Of a stretch of 11,860 bases of DNA, positions 1-6,171 are shown piece after piece. The notes under the pieces are model-generated. The model saw only the letters and a program-made list of their open reading frames with translations, was not told the DNA's origin and searched no databases. The position numbers and the translations under genes were made by a program. Origin of the DNA: Eubacteriales bacterium (lineage in GTDB: Bacteria > Bacillota_A > Clostridia > Christensenellales > Aristaeellaceae); assembly GCA_029974855.1 (NCBI GenBank), contig JARKQO010000124.1, positions 1 through 11,860 on the forward strand, written 5' to 3'. Every line of letters begins with the position of its first letter. Position 1 is the first letter of the stretch.

Positions 1-1
1 G

Positions 2-3000
2 GCCGGGTATAACGCCTTGCTGCTGGACGCCAATCTGCCCGACGAGATGGTGGCCTACCTCCTGGGCCAGGCGGGCAGCAGCGCGCTGATCACCCAGAAG
101 CCCCGGCAGCTGGAGGGCGTGCAGATCATCGACACCCAGGCGCTTTTTAACGCCCCCGACGCTCCGGATTTCGCCCCGGAGTACGGGGACAGCGTGGCCC
201 TTTGCACCAGCGGCACCACCAGCACCAGCCGCATCTTCGTGTACAACGGCCAGGCCATCTCCGAGCAGGTGCTCAGCTCCCAGCTGCTGTACCAGGAGAA
301 CAGGCGGCTGATCGACAACCACAATATGCGGGTGCTGGCGTTCTTGCCCTACCACCACGTGCTGGGCTTTTTGGCCAATTTGCTGTGGGCGGGCTTTGTG
401 GGGTACACCAACGTGTATTTGAAGGACCGGTCCCCCACCACCATCGTGCAGACCGCCCGCAACTGCCGGGTGGAGATGATGATCACCGTGCCCCTTTTGG
501 CCAACAACCTGTGCGCCACCATCCGCAAGAAGGTGGCCAAGGAAAGCCGCTTGAAGCGCGGGCTGTTCGGCGCCATGAAGGGCCTGAGCCTGGGGGTCCA
601 GAACGTGGCCCCCACCTTCGGGTTGTGGCTGGCGGAAAAGGTGATTTTCAAAAGCGTGGTGGAAAACGCCCTGGGCAGCCAGCTGAAAGTGGTGATTTTG
701 GGGGGCAGCCATACCCCCAGCGAGCATCTGAAGCTGCTGAGCGCCTTGGGCTACTACACCGTCTGCGGCTTTGGCATGACCGAAACCGCTTTGACCAGCG
801 TGGAAACCACCATGAACCTGCGCAAGCGGGTCTCCGGCTCCGTGGGCAAGCCCCTGACCAACGCCCAGTACCGGCTGCGGCAGGTGGATGCCACGGGCCG
901 CCGGGGGGAGATGCTCATCCGGGGCGCGTCCATCCATACGGGCCGCCTGGTGGACGGGCAGCTGCTGCCGCCGGACGTGCTGGAGGGGGGCTGGTACCCC
1001 ACCGGGGACATCGTGCGCCTGGGCAAGGACGGCCGGGTGTTCATCGAGGGCCGCTGCAAGGATGTGATCATCAACGAGTCCGGGGAGAACGTGTACCCGG
1101 ACGAGCTGGAGGACGTGTTCTCCGCCCTGGAGGGGGTGGAGCAGATGACGGTGCTGGGGGTGAAAAAGCCCGGCAGGAACCAGCAATACGAGGATATCAC
1201 CTTGGTGCTCAACGTAGGGGAGCATTACAAGGACGACGCCTTCCTGGAGACTTTGGTGAAGCAGCTGATGGGGCTCAACAGCAAGCAGCCCACCTTAAAG
1301 CGCCTGTCCCGGGTGCTGGTGACGCCGGAGCGGCTTCCCTTGGTGAACGGCATCAAGGTAAAGCGCATCGAGCTGAAGCAGCGCATTGAGGGAAAGAAGC
1401 TGGCCTACCGGGATTTGAGCCTCACCGGAAGCGCCGCGGCCCCCGTCGCGCCCCAGCCCGAGCTCCAGGTGAAGGAGGTGCAGCCCACGGATCTGCCCCT
1501 GGAGGAGATCAGGCAAAAGGTCCGCGTGCTCTATGCCCAGGCCCTGGAGCTTCCCCAGGAGGAGGTCCGGGACGATGCCCATTTTGTGGACCAGCTGGGG
1601 GGAGACAGTCTCCAGGTGCTTTCCATCTCCCTGAAGGTGGAGGAGCTCTTCAACGTGGTGATTCCCGTGGAGGAGTACGGCCGCTGCACCACGGTCAACG
1701 ATTTGAGCGGCCTGCTCTATGACAAGATCACCGGCAACGTGGCCTACGAAAAGGAGGCTGCCCGCACCGGGGAGGAGGAGGTCACCCCCATCACCCGGTT
1801 TGAGGACGCGCCGGAGTTCCAGGCTTTCCAGCAGCGCATGCAAGGCCTGCTGGAAAGCGGCATGGAGAACCCCTACTTCGTCTGCCACGACTCCGCCCTG
1901 AAGGACAAGAGCCTCATGGCGGGCCACGAGGTGCTGAATTTCGGCAGCTATAACTACGTGGGCATGAGCGGCCGGCCCGAGGTGATGGAGGCGGCCCAGC
2001 AGGCCATCCAGCGGTATGGCACCAGCGCCAGCGGCAGCCGCCTGCTGGCCGGGGAAAAGACGCTGTACCAGGAGCTGGAGCGGGAGCTGGCCCAGTGGAA
2101 GCACGCGGAAAGCGCCTTGGTGCTGGTGGGGGGCCACTCCACCAACGTCACCGCTGTGGGCAATTTCTGCGGCAAGAACGATTTGATCGTCTTTGACGCC
2201 TTGGCCCACAACTCCGTGGATCAGGGCTGCCGGCTCAGCCTGGCCACGGCCAAGCCCTTCCCCCATAACGATTACGAGGCCCTGGAGGGCATCCTGCGCA
2301 CCCAGCGCCACCGCTACGAAAAGGTGCTCATCATCATCGAGGGCGCTTACAGCATGGACGGGGATATCGCCCCTGTGCCCAAGTTTGTGGAGCTGAAAAA
2401 GAAATACGGGTGCTTTTTGATGGTGGACGAGGCCCACAGCACCTGCGTCATCGGGGAGACCGGCGGCGGCGTGGACGAGTATTTCGGTCTGCGGCCCGAT
2501 GACATCGACATCAAGATGGGCACCCTGTCCAAGGGCCTGGGAACCTGCGGCGGCTATTTGGCCGGCCCCAGGTCCATCATCGAGTACCTGCGCTACAACC
2601 TGCCGGGCTTTGTGTTCAGCGTGGGCATCTCGCCGCCCTTGGCGGCGGCCACCCTGTGCGCCATCCGCCTGCTGAAGTCGGACCCCTCCATCATGCAAAA
2701 TATGAAGCGCAGCATCGACACCTTCGTCCAGGAGGCCCGCAAGCGCAACCTGAACATCTGCCTGGGCGGGCACACTGCCGTCTTGCCCGTGCTGGTGGGC
2801 AAGGACGAGGACGCCTTTTTGCTGAGCAACAAGCTGCGGGAGCGGGGGGTTTTCGTGCCCCCGGCGGTGTACCCCGCCGTACCCAAGAACAAGGCAAGGC
2901 TGCGCTTTTGCGTCATCAGCGAGCATAAGCCCGAGCAGATCGTACAGGCCCTGGACACCTTGGTGCAGGTGGCGGCGGAGCTGGGAATCCCCCTGCCCGC

Positions 3001-3013
3001 CGGGGCCGCCTAA
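2..3013 (+). CDS. Adenylation - acyl carrier - alpha-oxoamine synthase fusion enzyme (5' partial)
   Basis: The reading frame is open from the window edge, so the true start and roughly the first 60-90 residues of the adenylation domain lie upstream. Counting from the TTG at 17, residues 1-465 are an AMP-forming acyl/aminoacyl ligase: TSGTT at 64-68, GFGMTET at 251-257, TGD at 329-331, GRCKDVI at 345-351, and a C-terminal NGIKVKR whose K447 fits the catalytic lysine. Residues about 493-572 are a carrier domain with LGGDSL and the phosphopantetheine Ser531. Residues about 600-990 are a fold-type I PLP enzyme of the alpha-oxoamine synthase group (AONS, KBL, serine palmitoyltransferase): DEAHS at 804-808 and Schiff-base K839 in TLSKG. 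Family knowledge: such synthases condense an acyl thioester with an amino acid, losing CO2, to give an alpha-aminoketone. Inference: the protein activates an acid, loads its own carrier and releases it by this condensation. There is no thioesterase or reductase domain. The acid and amino acid cannot be told. Domain calls are firm; product unknown. Confidence 0.9.
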   Translation, partial: AGYNALLLDANLPDEMVAYLLGQAGSSALITQKPRQLEGVQIIDTQALFNAPDAPDFAPEYGDSVALCTSGTTSTSRIFVYNGQAISEQVLSSQLLYQENRRLIDNHNMRVLAFLPYHHVLGFLANLLWAGFVGYTNVYLKDRSPTTIVQTARNCRVEMMITVPLLANNLCATIRKKVAKESRLKRGLFGAMKGLSLGVQNVAPTFGLWLAEKVIFKSVVENALGSQLKVVILGGSHTPSEHLKLLSALGYYTVCGFGMTETALTSVETTMNLRKRVSGSVGKPLTNAQYRLRQVDATGRRGEMLIRGASIHTGRLVDGQLLPPDVLEGGWYPTGDIVRLGKDGRVFIEGRCKDVIINESGENVYPDELEDVFSALEGVEQMTVLGVKKPGRNQQYEDITLVLNVGEHYKDDAFLETLVKQLMGLNSKQPTLKRLSRVLVTPERLPLVNGIKVKRIELKQRIEGKKLAYRDLSLTGSAAAPVAPQPELQVKEVQPTDLPLEEIRQKVRVLYAQALELPQEEVRDDAHFVDQLGGDSLQVLSISLKVEELFNVVIPVEEYGRCTTVNDLSGLLYDKITGNVAYEKEAARTGEEEVTPITRFEDAPEFQAFQQRMQGLLESGMENPYFVCHDSALKDKSLMAGHEVLNFGSYNYVGMSGRPEVMEAAQQAIQRYGTSASGSRLLAGEKTLYQELERELAQWKHAESALVLVGGHSTNVTAVGNFCGKNDLIVFDALAHNSVDQGCRLSLATAKPFPHNDYEALEGILRTQRHRYEKVLIIIEGAYSMDGDIAPVPKFVELKKKYGCFLMVDEAHSTCVIGETGGGVDEYFGLRPDDIDIKMGTLSKGLGTCGGYLAGPRSIIEYLRYNLPGFVFSVGISPPLAAATLCAIRLLKSDPSIMQNMKRSIDTFVQEARKRNLNICLGGHTAVLPVLVGKDEDAFLLSNKLRERGVFVPPAVYPAVPKNKARLRFCVISEHKPEQIVQALDTLVQVAAELGIPLPAGAA

Positions 3014-3076
3014 GGGCGGTTTTGGCCCGGAAAGGAGGCGCTTTTGCCGCGGTTCATACACAAATTCTGTATTTCA

Positions 3077-3105
3077 TTGAAATTTCTATGTTTTATGAGT
3101 ATAAT
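3077..3105 (+). promoter_or_regulatory. Sigma-A promoter for the receiver-like gene
   Basis: TTGAAA at 3077-3082 and TATAAT at 3100-3105 are separated by exactly 17 bases, in an AT-rich patch of an otherwise GC-rich region. Transcription would start near 3112 and give a leader of about 33 bases before the GTG at 3145. A 13-base palindrome, ATTTCA-T-TGAAAT (3071-3083), covers the -35 box and may be an operator. Confidence 0.8.
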
Positions 3106-3132
3106 GGAGTCTGGATCCATTTCTGACGGTAT

Positions 3133-3138
3133 GGAGGG
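3133..3138 (+). promoter_or_regulatory. Ribosome binding site that decides a GTG start
   Basis: GGAGGG ends 6 bases before the GTG at 3145, which is ideal spacing. The in-frame TTG at 3139 directly touches the motif and cannot be used efficiently. The start is therefore placed at 3145. Confidence 0.75.
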
Positions 3139-3144
3139 TTGCAA

Positions 3145-3948
3145 GTGTACAGATTGCTAATCGTCACCAAAGATCCACGAATTGAGGAGATGTTTGCCTC
3201 CATGGAGGGATGGGAAGCCATGGGGTACAAGCCCCCCCGTTTGCGCAACACGGTGGACGGCGCGCAGGAGTGCATGCAAAAGCACCATATCGACGCCATC
3301 GCGGTAGACGGCGACCCGGCCTTTGGCCCCTTGAACGACCATTTGGACCGCCACTATCCCCTGCTGCCTATTTTTGAAATCGCGGAGGATGCCCAGGCCC
3401 AGTGGGGGGTCATGCGGGAGGTATATCAGCTGCTCAACCAGCTCCACGCGGACGATTCCGACGACGACTACGACGAGGGATACCGCCTGAAGATGGTGCA
3501 GGAGCGCTGGATGAAAAAGCTGCTCAGCGGCATGGCTCCCACCCGGGCCCATATCCTGGCCCACCACCGGATGCTCCGTTGCGCCGAAAAGACGGACGGG
3601 CCCTTCCTGTGCGCCCGGCTGTCCATCCCAACAGGCGACAACTTTATCACCGAGCGCTGGCATTACGGCAGCGAACGGCTGGAGACGGCCCTGCGCAACT
3701 TTTTCGGGGAGGAGCACGACCACATGAAGCTCCACGTGGCGGTGATCTCCCCGGAGGAGGTCCGGGTGATGGTTTCCGTCAGGCCCGGGAGGCGGGCAAA
3801 AGCAGAGTTGACATCCCAGAGCGCTGTGGAGTATATTGAAGAAACCACCCAGCAAATCCAGAATTATCTTGGCCTGTCCATGACCTTGGTGGATATTAAA
3901 ACCCTGTCCTCCTTGACCGCCTTCGCCGCCGAGGAGCATCAGATCTGA
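3145..3948 (+). CDS. Receiver-like (pseudo-response-regulator) protein without DNA-binding domain
   Basis: The product is 267 residues from the GTG start. The N-terminus (YRLLIVTKD) reads like the first strand of a response-regulator receiver domain, and IDAIAVDGDP at about 49-58 aligns with the phospho-acceptor strand, D55 being the candidate acceptor. The usual N-terminal acidic pair is reduced to T8-K9-D10, and no conserved Lys follows the fourth strand, so normal phosphorylation is doubtful. A very acidic linker (about 103-112) leads to a region of about 150 residues that loosely resembles the central part of YesN-type AraC regulators (ending QNYLGLSMTLVD). The protein stops where the AraC helix-turn-helix pair would begin. 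It is therefore either a signalling partner acting through protein contacts or a decayed regulator. The SPFH gene follows after 48 bases, probably in the same transcript. I do not recognise a named gene; the receiver resemblance is an inference from motifs. Confidence 0.7.
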   Translation: MYRLLIVTKDPRIEEMFASMEGWEAMGYKPPRLRNTVDGAQECMQKHHIDAIAVDGDPAFGPLNDHLDRHYPLLPIFEIAEDAQAQWGVMREVYQLLNQLHADDSDDDYDEGYRLKMVQERWMKKLLSGMAPTRAHILAHHRMLRCAEKTDGPFLCARLSIPTGDNFITERWHYGSERLETALRNFFGEEHDHMKLHVAVISPEEVRVMVSVRPGRRAKAELTSQSAVEYIEETTQQIQNYLGLSMTLVDIKTLSSLTAFAAEEHQI

Positions 3949-3981
3949 CGCAATCATCCCAAAGCGCTGTTTCTAAAAATG

Positions 3982-3988
3982 AAAGGAG
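3982..3988 (+). promoter_or_regulatory. Ribosome binding site that decides the SPFH start
   Basis: AAAGGAG lies 8 bases before the ATG at 3997. An in-frame ATG at 3979 lies upstream of this site and has no such motif before it, so the start is placed at 3997. Confidence 0.75.
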
Positions 3989-3996
3989 CTTTCACC

Positions 3997-5070
3997 ATGG
4001 GTTTCATCAAAAACATCATCAACAGCCAGCTCATCGACGTGATCGAATGGACGGACGACAGCCAGGATACCATGGTCTACCGTTATGACATGAACGGGAA
4101 AGAGATCATGATGGGGGCCCAGCTTACCGTGCGGGAAAGCCAGGTGGCGGTGTTCGTGAACGAAGGCCAGCTGGCCGACGTGTTCCAGCCCGGCCGCTAC
4201 GAGCTCACCACCCAGAACATGCCGATTCTCACGGCGCTGAAAAGCTGGAAGTTCGGGTTCAAGTCGCCCTTTAAGAGCGATTTGTACTTCGTGAACACCA
4301 AGCAGTTCCTGGATATCAAGTGGGGCACCAGCAACCCCGTGATGATGCGGGACGCGGAGTTCGGCATGATCCGCATCCGGGCCTTTGGCATCTACTCCTT
4401 CAAGGTCAAGGAGCCCACCACCTTCCTTAAAGAGGTGTTCGGCACCAGCGGCCTGTTCACCGTGGAGGGCGTGGAAGGGCAGATCACCCGCACTTTGGTG
4501 TCCGGCCTCAGCGACGCCATCGCCCAGAGCAAGATTCCCGCCTTGGACCTGGCCGCCAACTATGAGGAGCTGAGCCAGTACGCCCTGTCGGCCCTGAACC
4601 CCAAAATCGAGGCCCTGGGCCTGACCCTCAGCAGCTTTGTGATTGAGAACATCAGCCTGCCGGAGGAGGTGGAGAAGTCCATCGACAAGCGCACCTCCAT
4701 GGGCGTGGTGGGCGATTTGAACAAGTACACCCAGTACCAGGCCGCCGAGGCTTTGCGGGAAGCGGCCAACAACCCCGCCGGCGGCATGGCGGGCATGGGC
4801 GTGGGCATGGGAGCCGGGGCCGCCATGGGCCAGCTTTTCACCCAGAGCATGGGGGCGGGCATGGCTCCCGGCGCCGCTGCCCAGCCGGCGGCGGCCCAGG
4901 CCACCGCGCCCTGCGTATCCTGCGGGCAGGCTATTCCCGCTGGCAGCCGGTTCTGCCCGGAGTGCGGAGCCACCCAGGCCGTGGCCGCCCCCAGCGCCTG
5001 TGCCGCCTGCGGCACGCCCCTGAACCCCGGCGCCAAGTTCTGCGCCTCCTGCGGGCAAAGGGTAGAGTAA
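3997..5070 (+). CDS. YdjI-like SPFH protein with two C-terminal zinc ribbons
   Basis: The product is 357 residues. Residues 1 to about 250 match the SPFH/Band 7 'virion core protein-like' family that includes Bacillus subtilis YdjI: MGFIKNIINSQLIDVIEW at the start, the FQPGRYEL turn at 63-70, and a helical end near 240-255. A flexible Gly/Ala/Met-rich stretch (about 260-304) follows, then two short zinc ribbons: C306, C309, C320, C323 and C335, C338, C349, C352. There is no signal peptide or membrane segment, so the protein is cytosolic or membrane-associated. YdjI works with PspA-type envelope-stress proteins in B. subtilis; a similar role here is only an inference, as no pspA or ydjG/H homologue is in the window. 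It probably shares the promoter at 3077 with the receiver-like gene and ends before the hairpins at 5104-5174. Confidence 0.85.
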   Translation: MGFIKNIINSQLIDVIEWTDDSQDTMVYRYDMNGKEIMMGAQLTVRESQVAVFVNEGQLADVFQPGRYELTTQNMPILTALKSWKFGFKSPFKSDLYFVNTKQFLDIKWGTSNPVMMRDAEFGMIRIRAFGIYSFKVKEPTTFLKEVFGTSGLFTVEGVEGQITRTLVSGLSDAIAQSKIPALDLAANYEELSQYALSALNPKIEALGLTLSSFVIENISLPEEVEKSIDKRTSMGVVGDLNKYTQYQAAEALREAANNPAGGMAGMGVGMGAGAAMGQLFTQSMGAGMAPGAAAQPAAAQATAPCVSCGQAIPAGSRFCPECGATQAVAAPSACAACGTPLNPGAKFCASCGQRVE

Positions 5071-5103
5071 GAAATCCGGGGCCTTGCGGGCCCGGGAAAA
5101 AAA

Positions 5104-5144
5104 CGCAAGCTGATGCCGCTGCGAGGCGGCGTCAGCTTGTTGCG
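5104..5144. terminator. Strong hairpin after the SPFH gene, possible bidirectional terminator
   Basis: The arms 5107-5119 and 5126-5138 pair over 13 positions, with one T-G wobble and a 6-base loop. The flanking CGC (5104-5106) can also pair with GCG (5142-5144) past a small bulge. A run of seven A's lies just before the stem, so the minus-strand reading has a classical T-tract; on the plus strand the tail is only a weak TTGTTG. It probably ends SPFH transcription, but its strength in that direction is uncertain. Confidence 0.5.
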
Positions 5145-5174
5145 CAAGGGACGGAAGCGCTTCCGCCCTTGCGC
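5142..5174 (+). repeat. Second long inverted repeat directly before the glycosylase gene
   Basis: A perfect palindrome, CGGAAGCGCTTCCG (5152-5165), is flanked by GCGCAAGGG (5142-5150) and CCCTTGCGC (5166-5174), with a single bulged A at 5151. Together the arms pair over about 16 positions around a minimal loop. It has no T-tract and sits 13-25 bases before the ribosome binding site and start of the next gene. It may be a leader structure, an mRNA-stabilising element or a protein-binding dyad. Confidence 0.6.
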
Positions 5175-5186
5175 GGGATGGAGGTC

Positions 5187-5190
5187 GGAG
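5187..5190 (+). promoter_or_regulatory. Ribosome binding site that decides the glycosylase start
   Basis: GGAG lies 8 bases before the ATG at 5199. The in-frame ATG at 5178 has only GCGCGGG before it and would add seven residues unrelated to the family start, so 5199 is preferred. Confidence 0.65.
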
Positions 5191-5198
5191 AAACCTGG

Positions 5199-5987
5199 AT
5201 GCGGATCAACGTCAGCTTTTTGGACCTAAAGAAGATCGCCGACAGCGGGCAATGCTTCCGCTGGGAATGCCTGGGCCCCGGCCAATACCGGATTCCCGCC
5301 TTTGGCAAGGCCCTCGCCGTTGCCCAACCGGCCCCGGATACCCTGGAGGTCCATTGTACCCCCGGGGAATGGAAGCGGCTATGGGCCCCCTATTTCGACA
5401 TGGACACGGATTATGAAGCCATCGTCGGAAGCGTGGATCCCGGGGACGGCTATCTCAGGGCGGCGGTGGAGGCGGCCCGGGGCATCCGCATTCTGCGGCA
5501 GGAGCCCTGGGAAGCCCTGGCCAGCTTCCTCATCAGCCAGAACAACAACATCCCCAGGATCAAGGGCATCATCCGCCGGCTGTGCGAGGCCTTTGGGGAT
5601 TTTCCAAAGCCCGGGGAGCTGGCCCCCTGCTCCCTGGAAAGCTTGCTGGGCTTTGGCCTGGGCTACCGGGCCAAGTACCTGCGGGAGGCGGCGGTCCGCT
5701 TTCTCCTGGACGGCCGGGAGGGGCCCCAGCCCCCCGGGGAATATGCCCGGGACCGGCTGTATTTTCAAAGCTACTCCGGCGTGGGGGAGAAGGTGGCGGA
5801 CTGTATCTGCCTCTTCGGCCTGGGGCACAAGGAGGCCTTTCCCGTGGACACCTGGATCAGGCGGATTCTTCGGGAGCAATACGGGGGCCGGTTCCCCATG
5901 GAGCGGTACCGGCCCTGGGCCGGGGTGTTACAGCAATTCATGTTCTATTATGAAAGGACCAGGATTGCGGCCCTCTCCGGCCCCTAG
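5199..5987 (+). CDS. ogg: OGG1-family 8-oxoguanine DNA glycosylase/AP lyase
   Basis: The product is 262 residues. It has the OGG1 N-terminal domain with SGQCFRW (16-22), then the helix-hairpin-helix-GPD core: SQNNNIPRIKGIIRRLC at 113-129 matches the OGG1 SNNNI segment; GVGEKVADCICLFGLG at 194-209 is the hairpin with catalytic K198; FPVDTWIRR at 214-222 carries the catalytic Asp, D217. In this family the Lys forms a Schiff base with the sugar during removal of 8-oxoguanine and nicks the strand, in base-excision repair of oxidative damage. Both catalytic residues and the family order are intact, so it should be active. The layout is that of eukaryotic-type OGG1 as found in clostridia, not MutM. 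No clear promoter is seen before it; it may be read through from the SPFH gene past two hairpins, which could make expression low. Confidence 0.9.
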   Translation: MRINVSFLDLKKIADSGQCFRWECLGPGQYRIPAFGKALAVAQPAPDTLEVHCTPGEWKRLWAPYFDMDTDYEAIVGSVDPGDGYLRAAVEAARGIRILRQEPWEALASFLISQNNNIPRIKGIIRRLCEAFGDFPKPGELAPCSLESLLGFGLGYRAKYLREAAVRFLLDGREGPQPPGEYARDRLYFQSYSGVGEKVADCICLFGLGHKEAFPVDTWIRRILREQYGGRFPMERYRPWAGVLQQFMFYYERTRIAALSGP

Positions 5988-6082
5988 GCCCAAGGGAGGG
6001 GGAGCGGGGCCCGTGTGTGCGGGCACAACGTGGTAAAATGCCCCAAAAGCCGTATTCCTTTTGTATTTCACTCGACAAAATG

Positions 6083-6111
6083 TTGCATGTGAAAGGGTCC
6101 TATGATATATT
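6083..6111 (+). promoter_or_regulatory. Probable sigma-A promoter of the opp operon
   Basis: TTGCAT (6083-6088) and TATATT (6106-6111) are 17 bases apart in an AT-rich stretch between the glycosylase and oppB genes. The -10 box matches consensus at five of six positions, the -35 at three. Transcription would start near 6118 and give a leader of about 54 bases. The rest of the 184-base gap (5988-6171) shows only a 5-bp stem at 6009-6024 with no T-tract. Confidence 0.55.
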
Positions 6112-6131
6112 AAAAATATTGTTCTGCCGTT

Positions 6132-6147
6132 CGCTCCTACGGGAGCG
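6132..6147 (+). promoter_or_regulatory. C(UACG)G tetraloop hairpin in the oppB leader
   Basis: CGCTCC (6132-6137), loop TACG, GGAGCG (6142-6147). The loop is of the extra-stable cUNCGg class. The same GGAGCG occurs again at 6160-6165, inside the oppB ribosome binding site, so the 5' arm has two possible partners. Confidence 0.6.
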
Positions 6148-6171
6148 GGGGCAAGTAAAGGAGCGGGTCTC

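Noticed and set aside
202..1389. 395-codon plus-strand frame inside the adenylation domain
   Set aside because: Arg/Gly/Pro/His-rich translation without motifs, fully inside the fusion gene in another frame.
1295..3061. 588-codon minus-strand open frame opposite the fusion enzyme
   Set aside because: It lies antisense to well-supported domains. Its translation is Gly/Leu/His/Gln-rich without any family motif, as expected from a GC-rich coding strand read backwards.
3014..3076. Terminator after the fusion gene
   Set aside because: Only very short stems (such as GGC...GCC around 3037-3048) with scattered T's; nothing that supports an intrinsic terminator.
3044..3160. 38-codon frame (TTG start) with AAAGGAGG 5 bases upstream, ending CKCTDC
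   Set aside because: Despite the good ribosome binding site, it runs through the sigma-A promoter and the start of the next gene, and its composition is that of the AT-rich promoter. Kept only as a remote possibility of a small peptide.
4775..4900. Gly/Met/Ala-rich stretch in the SPFH gene as a DNA repeat or phase-variable tract
   Set aside because: The codons vary and no perfect repeat unit is present; it is a protein linker.
6009..6024. Stem GCCCG/CGGGC after the glycosylase gene as a terminator
   Set aside because: Only 5 bp with a TGTGTG loop and no T-tract after it.
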